DNA of 64,000 bases from Diplonema papillatum (GCA_030068145.1 JAPJBO010000538.1:90553-154552), one strand, 5' to 3'. Shown: positions 1-24,690, counted from the stretch's first letter. Notes: generated from the letters alone by a model not told the origin. A program made the numbers and translations.

Positions 1-189
1 CTGACCCCGGCAGAGGCAGACTTCGTGTGCAGCACGTACCCGCGCCTGAAGCAAGTCGTCGCCGGGCGGCACTACAAAACCGTCGACGCCGACATGATCC
101 CCGACGTCGTTCTGCAGGGCGACCAGATGTTCATGTTTGGCTACACGCACCAGCCACTCACGTCCCTCACATACTCGCAGCTGAAGCAG
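1..189 (+). CDS. exon of unrecognised gene (5' partial)
   Basis: Open from base 1 in frame 1, ending in LTYSQLKQ just before GTATCGGCC. A dispersed repeat (R1) begins about 20 bases behind the donor, where coding character stops. Confidence 0.6.
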
Positions 190-1089
190 GTATCGGCCGT
201 TTATTACATGAGCGCCAGCTTGGAAGGAAATGCTCGACAAAAGCTGCCAGACAAAGAACCGAAGGGATCCCAAGTGCTCTAACTACCGAGTCACGTGTTG
301 AACGGACGTGAGGTCATGCGGGTCTACCCCTACACGACAAGACACACAAACACAACAGGTCAAAAGTCCTGAGTGAGAAAACAACACACGGTGGTGTAAG
401 CGAAGAACAACCTAAAAAACAATCTTGCGGGTTGCCCCACAAATACAACGAGTACAATACAAGCGAGATGACGATCAACCGGCATGCACAAACAAAGCTC
501 TTTCGAAAAAAACAATTAACCGTAAACTCGGGCAACGTACGGTTGGGTCGAAGTTAACCGAATGACGATGCTCGCTCACTAACAGGCTGACTTTCCCCAC
601 GGTCGGAGTTTTTTGACACACAGTTATTACCCCGTTGCCAGCCCAAATTTTGGACCCCTGCCCACCCAGCGCCCTGAGGCGTCACGAAGTGCCTGCGTGC
701 GAGAATCTATAATTGCTGAGATGCGTTACGAAACCTTCCGAGGAGCCCCAGGTTCTCCTTTTCGGGGTCAAAAAAAAAAACTCGACGAAAGTTGTTGCCC
801 AGGCCTCCTGCGCCCTGACAACGCGGTACCCTTCCGTCCGGTTGCATCTTCCAAACACTCATGCAGATAACCGCCTTCGTCGGAGCCCTTCGTGACGCGC
901 GCCTGCACAACTTCGAGCCGAAGTACGCTTTCCAAGAAGGCTGCCGCTTCTTCAGCTTCACCCTGCGCGACTCGAAGGACGGAAACGGCTACATCGAGGA
1001 CCTGAAGCGCCTCGTCACCTGGGCGGACCGCGTCCTGGTGGACAGCGACAGAGCCGCCGGTGGAAACTTGCTGGCTGTGTTGCGACACG
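1..1089 (+). CDS. unrecognised protein, two visible exons (5' partial)
   Basis: Two GC-rich coding segments, 1-189 and 867-1089, join in phase 0 across a GT-AG intron (donor GTATCG at 190, acceptor ATGCAG ending at 866). Together they give about 137 residues without a stop, with frequent hydrophobic and charged positions typical of a soluble globular protein. The first segment carries MFMFGYTHQPLTSLTYSQLK and the second GCRFFSFTLRDSKDGNGYI. I do not recognise the family and propose no function. The gene enters from the left. A donor GTATGCCCC at 1090, identical to the donor at 37787, probably ends the second exon. No further exon was recognised before the helicase gene at 8157, so the 3' end is unresolved. 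The ORF could also run past the donor to about 1319, but that part is low-complexity and looks intronic. Confidence 0.6.
190..866 (+). other. intron, mostly dispersed repeat
   Basis: Phase-0 GT-AG intron of 677 bases. It holds an R1 repeat copy (211-410), then AT-richer sequence with no coding features, and ends ACTCATGCAG. Confidence 0.6.
211..410 (+). repeat. dispersed repeat R1, copy a
   Basis: About 200-bp repeat running from AGCGCCAGCTTGGAAGGAAA to GGTGGTGTAAGCGAAGAACA. Other copies are at 37813, 41294, 42883, 43090 (partial) and 57923, with rearranged pieces at 11072-11232. No protein is encoded. Confidence 0.85.
867..1089 (+). CDS. exon of unrecognised gene
   Basis: Begins ITAFVGALRD directly after ATGCAG and keeps high GC and globular composition to LLAVLRH. 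The donor GTATGC follows at 1090. It is in phase 0 with the preceding exon. Confidence 0.6.
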
Positions 1090-1418
1090 TATGCCCCTAC
1101 CAAAACCCCCGGCGTTCTGGTACCCGTGGACAATCTCTGATAGCTGGATATCAGTATCCCTGTCTCTTTGTTTTCTGGTGTCAGTGGCACACACATTCTG
1201 ATGGTTTCGGGATCCTGATAGCTTCTGGTATCAGTAGGACTCTAGTGATTGCTTGTTTCAGGAACACACTCTCCGATAGTGTTCTGGGTGCTCCTGGAAG
1301 GGTGGGCAGTGTTTCCTGATGCTGTACCTCAACAGTGTCGATACTCTGATCCAATTAAGGCCACCGTTCTGAAGCCCTGAATGAGCATCGACGCACGGGG
1401 GTCTGCCGGGGTTCCTAC

Positions 1419-1581
1419 AGTTATCCCTGTGGTAATTTTTCTGTCACCTCCGGCTTCATCCCTTGAACAAGAAGCGAGACCAAGGATCGTTAGGCCATGC
1501 TTTCACACCGAGGATCGGTACTGAAGATCGCGTATCGAGCAAGCTTTACCCTTATCTCTAGCTCTACGCGAGATTTCTGTC
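1419..1581 (-). rRNA. LSU rRNA domain V fragment, inverted piece (pseudogene)
   Basis: On the minus strand this reads GACAGAAATCTCGCGTAGAG, GAAAGCATGGCCTAACGATC, then GACAGAAAAATTACCACAGG and GATAACTG. These are the near-universal landmarks of LSU rRNA domain V, in correct order and spacing. Similarity ends abruptly after GATAACTG at about 1419. The piece follows directly, in rRNA order, the opposite-strand piece at 1582-1724, so the fragment is inverted relative to its neighbour and cannot be read as one rRNA. Identified from memory of conserved rRNA sequence. Confidence 0.85.
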
Positions 1582-1724
1582 TTCGGATCCGTAGCTGATC
1601 CGTTTCCAGCGACAAACGGGCTTCGGCTCGCGAATCCTCGTTTGGAGACACCAGCCAGGGGGAGTTTGGCTGGGGCGGCACATCTGTTACACATTAACGC
1701 AGGTGTCCTAAGGCAAGCTCAGCG
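1582..1724 (+). rRNA. LSU rRNA domain V fragment, forward piece (pseudogene)
   Basis: Contains GAGTTTGGCTGGGGCGGCAC, ATCTGTTACACATTAACGCA and GGTGTCCTAAGGCAAGCTCA, the part of LSU rRNA just 5' of the inverted piece. It stops at AGCTCAGCG, where rRNA would continue into GACAGAAATCTC; that continuation is found on the other strand at 1581. Flanking bases on both sides are unrelated. It is a relic, not a working rRNA gene. Confidence 0.85.
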
Positions 1725-1794
1725 GGTACCTACTCTTCCGATGCCGAAAAGAGTAGACTCAACTGGCGGTGAACAAGAGACGAACGCAAACCAA

Positions 1795-1795
<1 letters not shown>

Positions 1796-1826
<31 letters not shown>
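1796..1826. repeat. (CA)n microsatellite
   Basis: About 15 uninterrupted CA units just behind the rRNA relic. Confidence 0.95.
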
Positions 1827-1829
<3 letters not shown>

Positions 1830-3084
1830 GAACGCGGGAAGACAAGAACAAGCTGTTAGACAGCCTGCTGAGGTAAGCCACTTGCTCGGACGGGCCGCGA
1901 GAGGACGTTGCCGTTGACTCGCTCCCCGGTGGGTTAAAAGATACGAAGCTGCCGAAGAAAACCTCGCAGTGACTCGCCGAAGAGTGCGCAGCATTCTGCG
2001 TGCCTTCGGTGCTGCCGCGCTTGCTGGGGGTACACGCCGCTTCGGGCTCAGGGCAGGGCATTATGCCTGTAGGCGGTGGAGGTTTGGTTGATGCGCCTTA
2101 CCTGCAATCTTTCTGGCGGCCCGCACCGCGCCTCCTACGGAACGACCTACGCCCGCCTTTGGAAGTACGTGGCAGTAGTGAGGCGACCGGAAACACCTCG
2201 GAGAGATGGTCCCTGCACTCCAACTCGTCTCTCTCTCTCTCTTTCTCTTTCTCGATATCAACCGAGCTAATCCCAGGGTGAAAGGACAGTCAGGACAAGT
2301 GGGCATAGAAATGGTACGGTCACGAGTCGCTCAACACAACTACAGTAGTCTTGGTGTCTATTCTGACGGAGAACGCTGGCTGCATGGTGGTCCTGTTAGA
2401 CAAAATCAAGGTCGACAACGAAGGAACACACCAACGCTCTTCTCTCGTGTAGCCACCTTTAGGAACCCAGTTGCCGAACGTCACCCGGAGGCTCTGAAAC
2501 CGGAGTTTCAAGCTAACTTTCACTCTGAAAAGTTGGAAGTTGAAGAAGAAGAGAAGCCACCATTTTCTTTGTTCTGTCACAACCCGGCCTGCCATAGAGA
2601 CACAGGTGTTTGTCAGCACCACGTCGCTGAAGTTTCACGTGTCCGAAAGTATGATAAGATACTGAGTCGATCCCCCGGGGTCGAACGAAAGTTACTCTGA
2701 AAAGAAGCGTTCGTTCGGTGCGTAGGCACCGCCGGCCGTCCTGGATTCGGTGTGCTGCCAGTACACTGGCAGGGCGGAGCACAGTCCCGTGGAGGCACGT
2801 TTTATCGCTTCCTTCAGGGCGTAGTTTTTGAAAGAAGAGGAGAAGAAACGAACACCGTTCGACGCGACAATCAACCACCCCCCCTCCCCTCTCAAAAAAA
2901 AGAAATATGGCTGGTCGCCGACGTCAAACCCTTGGCCCATGCCCTCCCCCCCTTCTCTCTGTTTCTTCGGTACTTTTAGTATTTCTTAATGCTCGACCAT
3001 CGCGCACGTCAAAGGATAATCGAAAAAAGCGAGCCAGGGCGCCCAGGGGGCACAAACTCACCCTGTTCTGACTCAAACGAAAAG

Positions 3085-3430
3085 GGCGCTCCCCCCACCC
3101 GGCGATGCAGAAGTTTCTAACTGATTGCTCCGACACGGTCGTAGGGGGGCCTTCTGGGGTTTCCAGTGCACGGGGGGGTCCTGGCTGCGACCTAGCTACG
3201 AACCGCCGCCTGACGAACCAGCCTCACGCCGCCGTCCTGTCTGCAGACACTCAGGATTTCCGCGCTGATGATGGTACCTCAACCTTGCACCAGAGAACAG
3301 GTGCACTCCAGCAGAACGTCATGTCAAACCAGCAACTTCAGCCTGTGGAGATTGCAAGAACGGGCTTGGGATGGATACGTGCTCACCATATCTGCTCCGT
3401 ATTTCGGCTCTTTTGCCACGAATCGGACAA
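3085..3430 (+). repeat. dispersed repeat R4, copy a
   Basis: Shares CTGATTGCTC, a GGTCCTGGCTG(C/T)GA block, the CCGCCTGACNAACCAG block and ACACTCAGG with copies at 18425-18830 and 50045-50400. The distal part lies inverted relative to the copy at 18700-18800. Non-coding. Confidence 0.75.
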
Positions 3431-3552
3431 CTACACACGGCACTCTAATTAATGGTCCTATAACGTGTGGTCCTCCATTTAGTGGTCATCTAGTTAGTGT
3501 GTAGATGGATTATTTAAAAATGCCCCAGTGTTCTAATTGCTGATAATTAATT

Positions 3553-3577
3553 TTCCGGCTCGCGGAGCGAGCCGGAA
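3553..3577. repeat. perfect 11-bp inverted repeat
   Basis: TTCCGGCTCGC, loop GGA, GCGAGCCGGAA. A GC-rich hairpin inside AT-rich sequence; no T-run follows, so not an obvious Pol III terminator. Confidence 0.7.
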
Positions 3578-5604
3578 GAAACGGTATAGCCCATCAAGCT
3601 CAGACATCCAAGCCAGCTATGCCTCCTCCTTCACCACCGTCGCAATTCTTCGAATTGAGAGGACGTCAGTAATTAGTGGTCATCCAATTGGCGGATTCCT
3701 AAGGCTCGCGATTTTTGGGGGGTCCAGTGATTAGAAATCCACTATTTAGAGTGCAGTGTGTATGCATGGAGCTAGTTGCCTTTTGGGTGTGGGTGCCCAT
3801 CGTCAAGCCGCCGATGTGTCGGAACCTGAGCAGCCCACTCTTTCCCTGGGGAAAAGCCCACGTCATCACCCCCCGCCTCCTTTTTTCCTTTCGTGGCTCG
3901 TTTTTTACATTGTTCTTCCTCCTTCCTCGTTTTCTTTTGTCTTCTTCTTTTCTCTTGATGAAAGCAGGCAATCTACTGCAGGGAGGCCTCGTTGAAGCCG
4001 GAAATGAGCGAGCCTGAGACAGGACGATCCCTTCCAACTCACCCAGTCGCAAGTCGCACACAGCAACCTCGTAAGCTGGAGATAAATGAGCCGGTCCATC
4101 CCCTCTTGATAGACCGTGATAGACCGAAGACTACAGCACCGAGCAATTCTATGCAGCTCTAGGGACTAGGGATGGACCTGATAGACCGTTGGGGACCGTG
4201 ATTCACTGTGCTGTGATAAACAGCGGCAGGCACTTCGATGCAGTTTCAAGAGATAGGGACGGACCGGCTCAATAAAAGAGGGCGTAACTGAATCGCACCC
4301 GAAAAGCGGATGTGATGCAACCAAAACGCGTGCACATGCACACCCGAAAAAGCGGGTGTGGCCCCCGCCTTTTTTTTAAAGTCCTCCAGCTTTCTCCAGC
4401 TTCGGATGACGACACGACTCCACCGGTCTTCCTCAGTGCTTTTGAGTCTAACAAACGCAATTTGTCAAGAACAAAGCCCGATCGAGGGCGAAAACAGCTT
4501 GAAGGAAGTGCGCCACAAACAATAGAGCGCCAGCTCCGGTTTTCGAACACCGAGATATGGTGGTAGCCATTCTCCACAAGCCACTGTGGCCACAGGCACA
4601 GCGATCTTCTACTACCCGTCTTGAAAGACGGACCAAAGAGTCTAACACGTGTGCGAGGCTTAGGGTGTCAAACCCACAAGCCGCACTGAAAGGGAGATGT
4701 GCCAATCCTTGAGGACGCAGCACAGCCCGATCCTGATTTACTGGAAAGGGGTTTGAGGTTAAGTACACTTGTTGGGACCCGAAAGATGGTGAACTGTGCC
4801 TGGATAGGACGAAGCCGGGGGAAACCCTGGTGGAGGTCCGTTGCGGTGTTGACGTGCAAATCGCTCGTCAAAGCTGGGTATAGGGGCGAAAGACCACCAA
4901 CCCAGGGACGGGATGTGAGTGTGCCATACCTCCATAGTTAGTGGGTGGGAGGTACCACCGCCCCCTAGCCCCTCGGCTGGTAGGTGTGTTAGGCCACCGT
5001 CCCCGCTACGCTATCCCTGGATGCCATGCTGATATTGATGATATCACGCTATCCATGGGACTACCATCCACTATGGAGTGCCCTACAGGGGCTAGTGGTA
5101 GGTATGGTAGTACTAAGGGTGTCCGCCAGATCCGTTTTTCGAACACCGAGATACGGTGGAGAAGTTCGTCAGTAGTAACGTGTAGACGACAGCAGACTGA
5201 TACGACAAAATGACGCTAGAAAGAGAGCGGCAAACAAATCACAGGAGCAAGAGAACGCGACCACACACATCCCCTTTTTTGATCCGCGCAAGCGATTAAC
5301 AAAATTGGAGTTCACTTTTTTGCGTTCCGCCTTTCTTTCGCCAGCTTTATATCCACTACCGGTCCTTTCAACCTCACAACGCTCTTCGGGGAAGTGGTTG
5401 GTAGTCGCAAAGCATTCGACATCAGTATTCAATAGTGAAGAAAAGCCGACCATGTGGAATGATAAGATTGGGTAAAACCTCTTGTTACCACGCATGCCCC
5501 TCGTCCCTATTTCTTAAGCCCCATGCAATGTTTGACGGAACTGACCCACCCGAGCTGAAGCTTCTGATCACCGATTTGCCTTGCTGTTTGTAGATACCTA
5601 CAGA

Positions 5605-5960
5605 CACTCGACCCGTCCCCAGCCATCTTGACTGTGAATCTCGGTCGCGAAAGGTTTGTGTCCTGTAGTGACGAGGAGGTACGCCCCCAAGTCGTCTTAT
5701 GTACAGCACGAGCATGCAGCGCCGCTTCAGTGTGCACTCAGCCATCACGGGGCCCTAGATCTCGACAAGTGGCCTGACACAGCTGCTGCCACGCGGCCGC
5801 AGCAGCAACCGGATTCCCCCGTCCACCAGAGCAGAAAACAATAAAAGCAAAAGCAAGACTTGCCCCCTGCGCCTGCTGTCTCCAGCTGCTTCGGCAGGTC
5901 GACAAATACTACTGCTACTTTTTTTTTTAGCCACATGCAACCTGTGAGGAAACTGAGCCA
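5605..5960. repeat. dispersed repeat R3, rearranged copy
   Basis: 5640-5790 is the reverse complement of the block at 38160-38290 (GCAGCTGTGTCAGG, GTTGTAG and CGCGA blocks). 5815-5935 matches the forward block at 59530-59590. A fold-back or mosaic copy. Confidence 0.7.
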
Positions 5961-6655
5961 CCCAAGTAGGACCTTCTGATCATGATCATTTGCCTAATTT
6001 GCCACCTGAAACCACGTCCAGGTTTTGGGCTCAGGGTAGTGCGGTCTTTCTACTTTCTCCTACTCTCGCGGTGTACGGTTTTTGGCGCAGCCAATCGTCA
6101 CAGATTGTTGCTGCACATCAAGTTCAAATTACTACTACTGCTTCTTTTTTGTTTCTTTTCCGCCTTTGGTGGACCTTACCTCTACAAATCGAAGCGGCCC
6201 CCCACCCACGAACTTTACTCTGCTGAAGGAGTGCATACAAACCCCTTTTTTTCTCATTATTATTTTCTTAGCCTGTCCATCTCCGATGTGTTTACCTTTG
6301 TCGTCGGTCGCGCGTCCGGCTGGTCACTGCATTCTCTTTTTCAAGCCTTGTTTCTGTTTTGTTTCTTCGTCCCCACCCAGATCGCCCCCCGCCCCTTTTT
6401 TTTTTTTTGGTTCTATTTTTAAGAGTACACTTGTACTGAGGGTAACATTTTCCGGAACTACGGGTTGCAGACGTTTAAACGAAGCCAACGCAAAACGGGG
6501 TTATTTAAAGACGGGCCGATATTTTCCCCCACGGGTGAGACGTGCACACGGTAAAGTCCAGCCTCACGAGCCGGTTAAAGAAAGTGGATGCCACACGCTT
6601 TCGGGAGTGCATACACGCGTTTTGGTTGTGCAGCACACCCGCCTTCCAAGTCTAC

Positions 6656-7016
6656 ACCTCCCGAAAGTGAGCCAAGGGCGAAGGACGTATCTGCGGCTGC
6701 TGCGGCAGTTGCCCGGTGGCAACCCCACACGCAGAACGCGGGGAAGGGGAACGTGTTTTCCCAGCTACATTGCAGCCCCTTCCCGACCGTAGCATCCGAG
6801 AAAGGTGCAAACATGGAGGGTGTTACGGTGGCCATGCACGGGTCTTGGGCGCGTGCCTCGTGCAGGGCAGGTGGCTTTGTGATCCGGCGCGAAGTTCTCT
6901 CCTGGTGCAGTCCGGAGAGACCGGCGTCGAGTTTCGGCTCACAGCCGGTTCTCTCGGGCGGCAACCCTAAGGGAGAGAGAGAGCGCCAGACACAATCCAT
7001 CTTAAAAAGGACCACA
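6656..7016 (+). repeat. dispersed repeat R6, copy 1
   Basis: A 361-bp segment from CACCTCCCGAAAGTGAGCCA to TTAAAAAGGACC, repeated at 7705-8056 with only scattered changes and one short indel. Its open frames are shared by both copies and resemble no known protein. Confidence 0.9.
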
Positions 7017-7122
7017 CACCTGCTTTCCAAATCTTTAACTCCAGCTTCAGGCATGACTCCACCGTGTGTGCGTTAAGAACCTATTTTAACGTGGCCCCCC
7101 TCTTAGCGAGAGTGCATCCACG

Positions 7123-7250
<128 letters not shown>

Positions 7251-7704
7251 CGACCCAATTCTATCATTGATCAGTTATTACTGTTCGCTCGTTGCTTCGT
7301 TTATCGAGTGCAAGCCCCAAATCCGGAAAATGTAAGCACAGGCAGTTCGCCGCACCGAGAGGGATTAGGCAATAAAGAACTCGGAAGCAGAATACCAAAG
7401 CTCTTCACGCACACGCTCCCGTTTTGCATCGCCCTCGTGAAAACCTCCGCAAAACAAAACCGACAACGAAAGCAGTTGAAAACATGGCGCGGGAAACGAC
7501 AAACGCGAAGAAACGAGCGAGGAGCCATCCGACAATGGCTCCGGCCTGGAGGCCACAAAGACACCCACTCGTACGGTGCAACAAACGCGTTCCATCGGCG
7601 GAAACGTATACACGAAGTGTGCACAGTGCGTTGCTCAGGGTAGTCGAAGGCCTAGACACACAAATGCAACAGATTAGGGCAACAACCAGGACATACTGGC
7701 GACA

Positions 7705-8056
7705 CCTCCCGAAAGTGAGCCAAGAGCGAAGGACGTATCTGCGGCTGCTGCGGCAGTTGCCCGGTGGCAACCCCACACGCAGAACGCGGGGAAGGGGAAC
7801 GTGTTTTCCCAGCTACATTGAAGCCCCGTCCCGACCGTAGCATCCGAGGAAGGTGCAAACACGGAGGGTGCTACGGTAACCGTGCACGGGTCTTGGGCGC
7901 GTGCCTCGTGCAGGGCGGGTGTTTTGTGATCCGCCGCGAATTGGTGCAGTCCGGAGAGACCGGCGTCGAGTTTCGGCTCACAGCCGGTTCCCTCGGGCGG
8001 CAACCCTAAGGGAGAGAGAGAGCGCCAGACACAATCCATCTTAAAAAGGACCGCAC
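7705..8056 (+). repeat. dispersed repeat R6, copy 2, just upstream of the helicase
   Basis: Second copy of the segment at 6656-7016, ending about 100 bp before the helicase start codon. It may lie in the promoter or 5' untranslated region, but no regulatory role is shown by sequence. Confidence 0.9.
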
Positions 8057-8156
8057 ACTAATGCAACAAATTTACACAGCTGGCGATATACACCTAAGCA
8101 TTGATGATAGACAATAGACGAAAGCACAGAGGAGGTTGGGGAAGGGGCGGGACACA

Positions 8157-20953
<12,797 letters not shown>

Positions 20954-21170
20954 TCTCGTTTCGTTGTGGCTTTTCAAGCCTTGTGCGTGCACGGTGCAAG
21001 GAACGTCGCTCAAAAAGCAGTTTCGGGCCCAATGCGCCGCGTGCACGGAAAAGCAAACGCAAGAAGTAAACTTTGTTTTGTTGTGGCTGTTGAAGCATTG
21101 CGCAAGGAAAGTCGCTGCATCGAAGCAGCGTATGACGAGCAAAAAGCAAGTTTGGGTTCTCGGATGGGAC
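20954..21170 (+). repeat. imperfect copies of the helicase 3' end
   Basis: After the stop codon, GGGCCCAATGCGCCGCGTGC and CACGGAAAAGCAAACGCAAG (about 21026-21068) repeat the last-exon sequence, followed by AAGTAA and a TTTTGTTGTGGCTNTTGAAGC block as after the real stop. A further CAAAAAGCAAGTTTGGGTTC lies at 21138. Looks like decayed tandem duplication of the terminal exon and its 3' flank. Confidence 0.65.
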
Positions 21171-21770
21171 TCCGTGGGTAATCAGATGTACCACAGCGCC
21201 ATTGCTGCGCATGCTCTCTCACGGCCGTGGGGGGGTTAGTACTGAAAAGGGTCCACTCTACCCTACTGCTGATTGCGGGGTTAGCTTCTTGCGTGCTACA
21301 GTGTTTGGGCACTCTGCAGACCGTACGAGCTCCGCCCCTTGGCTTTGGCCCACCGCGGGAGAAGCGATAGGTGTCTTTTCCCGCCATTGTTATCCTCTGG
21401 ACATGGTGCGAAGGCGTGGTCGCGCACAAGCAGCGCTGCCGGTCAACATCTACTGCTGAGGGGTCAAAGTGTGGCAAAGTTGGAAGTGTCGATGTTGATG
21501 AAGACGAGGATCGGGGCTGATCATGTAGGTCGAAGATGCCGGCACTCGGCTGCACACACGGCGGAGTCCAGTCTGAGAAGCTGAGTTGAAGAAGGTGCCC
21601 GAGTCACACCCGAAATGTGGGTGTGACACCCGCTTTTATTCCTTCTGAGGTCTCCGCGCCATGACTCCACTGCCAACAACTGTAAATTTGTTGCATTAGT
21701 GTGATTGTCAGGCCTTCGACTACACTGAGCAACGCACTATCACCGCCAACAACTCTTGTTGGGGAGACAA

Positions 21771-21845
21771 GAAAACTTGATGCTAGCATCACACATACAA
21801 GAGAGGCAGCATTCTGCCCAAACACTATACTCGGATTTTCCCGCC
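21771..21845 (+). repeat. R5 hairpin repeat, copy c
   Basis: AACTTGATGCTAGCATCACA, then GGCAGCATTCTGCCCAAACA. Same layout as the copy at 19796. Confidence 0.7.
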
Positions 21846-22105
21846 CCAGGGTGGAACTAGTTCTTTACCATGACCTCGAGCAAAGGGGGGTTTTGGCTTG
21901 CCTCTGCACTAGAGGCAGCGTAAAATACACTTGTGAGGGGTACTCAAGGCTTTGGAGCCCAACTCTATAATAGCCCCCCCCCCCCCCCCTAAAGAAAAAA
22001 GAAAGGAGGTAGCACGGACTACCAGGCCAGCGGAGACCACCGCAAAAAGAAATTTTCTTTCCCCTACTTCATCCCACAAAACCATCACCAACAACAACGA
22101 CCCCC

Positions 22106-23398
22106 CCCCCTAGGGCTAAGTTGGATGGAAACGCCGTTTCTTTTAGTTTTTTCGAAATATGGAAACGGAAACGGAAACGGAAACGGAAACGTTTCCGTTT
22201 CTTTTAAAAGAAACGCCGGAAGGCTCCTCATGCTGAAGGGTCCTATAGGATACCACTTCGCGGGTCCTTCTGTGTGTCCGTCGGGTGTCCGTTTCCAGCC
22301 AAATTTTGGCTTTCCTTTCAGAGGGCGGGATCACCTTCTTCTTTTGATCTACCAGCGGGCACTTCTCTTCCTCCGTCTTCTGGCGGGCTCTCTGACTCTT
22401 CAGGGCCCTTCCTGGGCTGTTCTTCGACTTGGCTCGGCCCCTTCTTGTGTGTCGTCGCGGTCTCGTTTGTGCAGAGCAGTCGCTGATGCTCACCGCTTTC
22501 TTTCGTCGGCGATCTGAGACGAGCAAATAGGAAACCACAAGCTAATGATGCAGAATGCCGTCACATGCGGATGCTGAGGTTTTCTGACACCAGATTCCAC
22601 TCTTCTGTGCCTACCACTTCGTCCTCTGCTGCTGCCAACCCACGTTCTCATGTTTACTTGTATCGGCGGCCGTGCCGAGTGGGGCTTTTTGAATCTGCAG
22701 TCCTCTTCTGCATTGTCGGTGGGGTTCTTCCTGCCGTCGCTGTCTATGCTCCGACAACACCGCCCGATGGTGCCCCTTCCGGTGACGGTTGCCACCCGTC
22801 GTCGTATGCAAGGTGCACTGTGGCAATCGATGTTTAACACACACGTTACTGCGTGGCCATCGCTTTTCTGGCGGGTTCAACATTGCCCCGGCATACGTGT
22901 GCCCTTCTCACCTCCTGATGCTGCTTGCACTCCCTCTTTGTCTTACACCGCTGAAAACCCCCGGTCTTGTAGCCTGTGGTGCGGCGGTGCTCCCGCTGTC
23001 CTGAACGATCGTATCTGTATAGCCTATTATTGGAAGCGGATGTGCTTTCCCGATCGTCTTCAGCGCGTTGGCCAACGGCCTCGCATCAACAGAGCATCGT
23101 CGCCACAACAGCCATTGGTATAAAGAGCTGCAGACCTCAAAGTCATCACAACCGGATGCGTGTGGTTGCGCGGTCGCAACTCTTATGCTTCTTTCCTCCC
23201 TCTGTCCATGGTTCCCACTGGATTGCGGGGTCCGCCGTTCGGAACACATTTCCGGTCGGACCTTCAGCCAGTATACTAGTGGCATACCAGCCGTTTCTTT
23301 TGAAAAGAAACGGCGTTTCCATCCACCGCCAAAAAGAAGGAACCGGAAACGGAAACGGAAACGTTTCCAACGTTTCCATCCTACATAGCCCTAGGGGG
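22106..23398. mobile_element. putative DNA transposon E1 with 28-bp terminal inverted repeats
   Basis: The left end CCCCCTAGGGCTAAGTTGGATGGAAACG and the complement of the right end differ at two of 28 positions. Just inside each end lie arrays of GGAAAC and a GGAAACGTTTCC palindrome, plus a second inverted pair, AAACGGCGTTTCC-type. About 1.29 kb. Open frames inside are short and unrecognised, so it is probably non-autonomous. No target duplication is clear because both flanks are homopolymeric. Confidence 0.6.
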
Positions 23399-23734
23399 TA
23401 CGACTCCCCGTGGGGAGGCTGTCCGGAAAACCTATTCTTGAGATTTTTTGACGTTTGGATGTCTATTCCAGGCACCAATCACCTGGAAATACAGTTTGGA
23501 TGTCTTGGAGAGGGTCCTTGAGGGCACCCCGCACTTTTCAGGACCTTTTCCGTCGTTTTTGAGGTGTTATGAGGGGTGCTGACGCAGCCGACCCCCCCTC
23601 GGGGCGGCGGGCGCATTTCCATGCCGCTGGCTCGGTAAACCTCAGGAACCCCCGTGGACACGCGTCCAAGACCTCTGAACGGCCATAAATCCTCTCCTGG
23701 GACCTTCCGCGCCCCAGAAACGGCGAGGAACACT

Positions 23735-23890
23735 TCCAAAATCACTGAAAATACATCCAGGAACACGAAAAATGCCAGCGGAAACACTAAAAATACACGT
23801 GGAAACACTAGAAATACACGCGGAAACACTAAAAATACACGCGGAAACACTTAAAATACAAGCGGAAACACCAAGAATGCACGCGGAACA
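23735..23890 (+). repeat. 21-bp tandem array inside E2
   Basis: Seven to eight diverged units of CGGAAACACTAAAAATACA type. A decayed inverted array is at 24730-24915 (TTTTTAGTGTATTCTTAGTG type). Confidence 0.85.
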
Positions 23891-23989
23891 GCTGAGATTG
23901 TACGCAGAAGTCCCTAAAAAGCCTGAACTGTAGACTGTAGGCATTCCAGCCCCTTCCCTTTGCTGTCTTGCAGCTCAGCGGGCTGCTGG

Positions 23990-24690
23990 GTGCCGTCTGC
24001 AGCACTGCCGGCTGTGTTCTCATCTCAGAAGGCTTGCCAGCACAAAGGATCATTCTTTGGGCGGACAGAGTATTTTCCTCACCTTTACCAGTAACGTTGG
24101 GGTTGGGCAGGTGTGTGCTTCCAGCGCGCACTGGAACTTTCTTCAGCAGTCGTTCATGATGGTCTTTCGTGCTGCCGTACTTCTTTATCCACTTATCGAC
24201 AGTGTGTGCGGGTCGCCCGCCTGGGCTCACCTCTTCGTCCGAGTCATACTGGAGCTTTCTTACAGGGTTTGCTCCTGACGACTTAGGGGTCACACCCCGG
24301 TGTAGATCCTGGATACCTTCGTCTTCTTACGGTCTGTAGGTGTACTTCCGGATCCCCGACTGTTCTTTCTTCCAGAAATGCGCATCGCAGGAGTGCTAGG
24401 CTTTTAGCACGTGGTGCTTGCGTGAGGGAGCAACTCAAACACCATGTGTTTTCCGCTGCACCCTGCACCCTCCACAAACACAGTCTCCTTGCCAACCGTC
24501 GCGCCACTTTTTGCAACCATATCCCCCCCACGCCCGACGGGAAACTGTCCCATCCCATTCGCCTACCAACGCCTCGTACTCATCCCTTGTGGGCTTGCAG
24601 AACACTCGCTTCAGCCTTGCAAAAGAATGTCCCACCGGAACACAGGCAGCGCACGGCTCCGGACAACCGGGGCACGGGATAAGCTGGGGT
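23990..24690 (-). pseudogene. possible decayed minus-strand gene inside E2
   Basis: Minus-strand segments alternate frame. One (24435-24690) reads CPGCPEPCAAC, then FCKPTRDEYEALVGEWDG and CVCGGC, a Cys-rich pattern that could bind zinc. Another (about 23990-24293) contains VDKWIKKYGSTKDHHERLLKK. No known transposase motif was recognised; it may be a broken element gene or chance. Confidence 0.25.

Noticed and set aside
3715..4061. Overlapping 100-120 codon frames on both strands
   Set aside because: Low-complexity Phe/Leu or Lys/Arg frames in T-rich sequence with no partner exon.
4340..4365. Hairpin CACACCCGAAAAAGCGGGTGTG followed by T-run as a Pol III terminator
   Set aside because: No box A/B or RNA gene seen upstream; similar ACCCG/CGGGT pairs recur at 21605, 47265 and 50690, so it is more likely a repeat feature.
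6082..6792. 236-codon frame
   Set aside because: Spans T-rich sequence and the R3/R6 repeats; composition is unlike the host exons.
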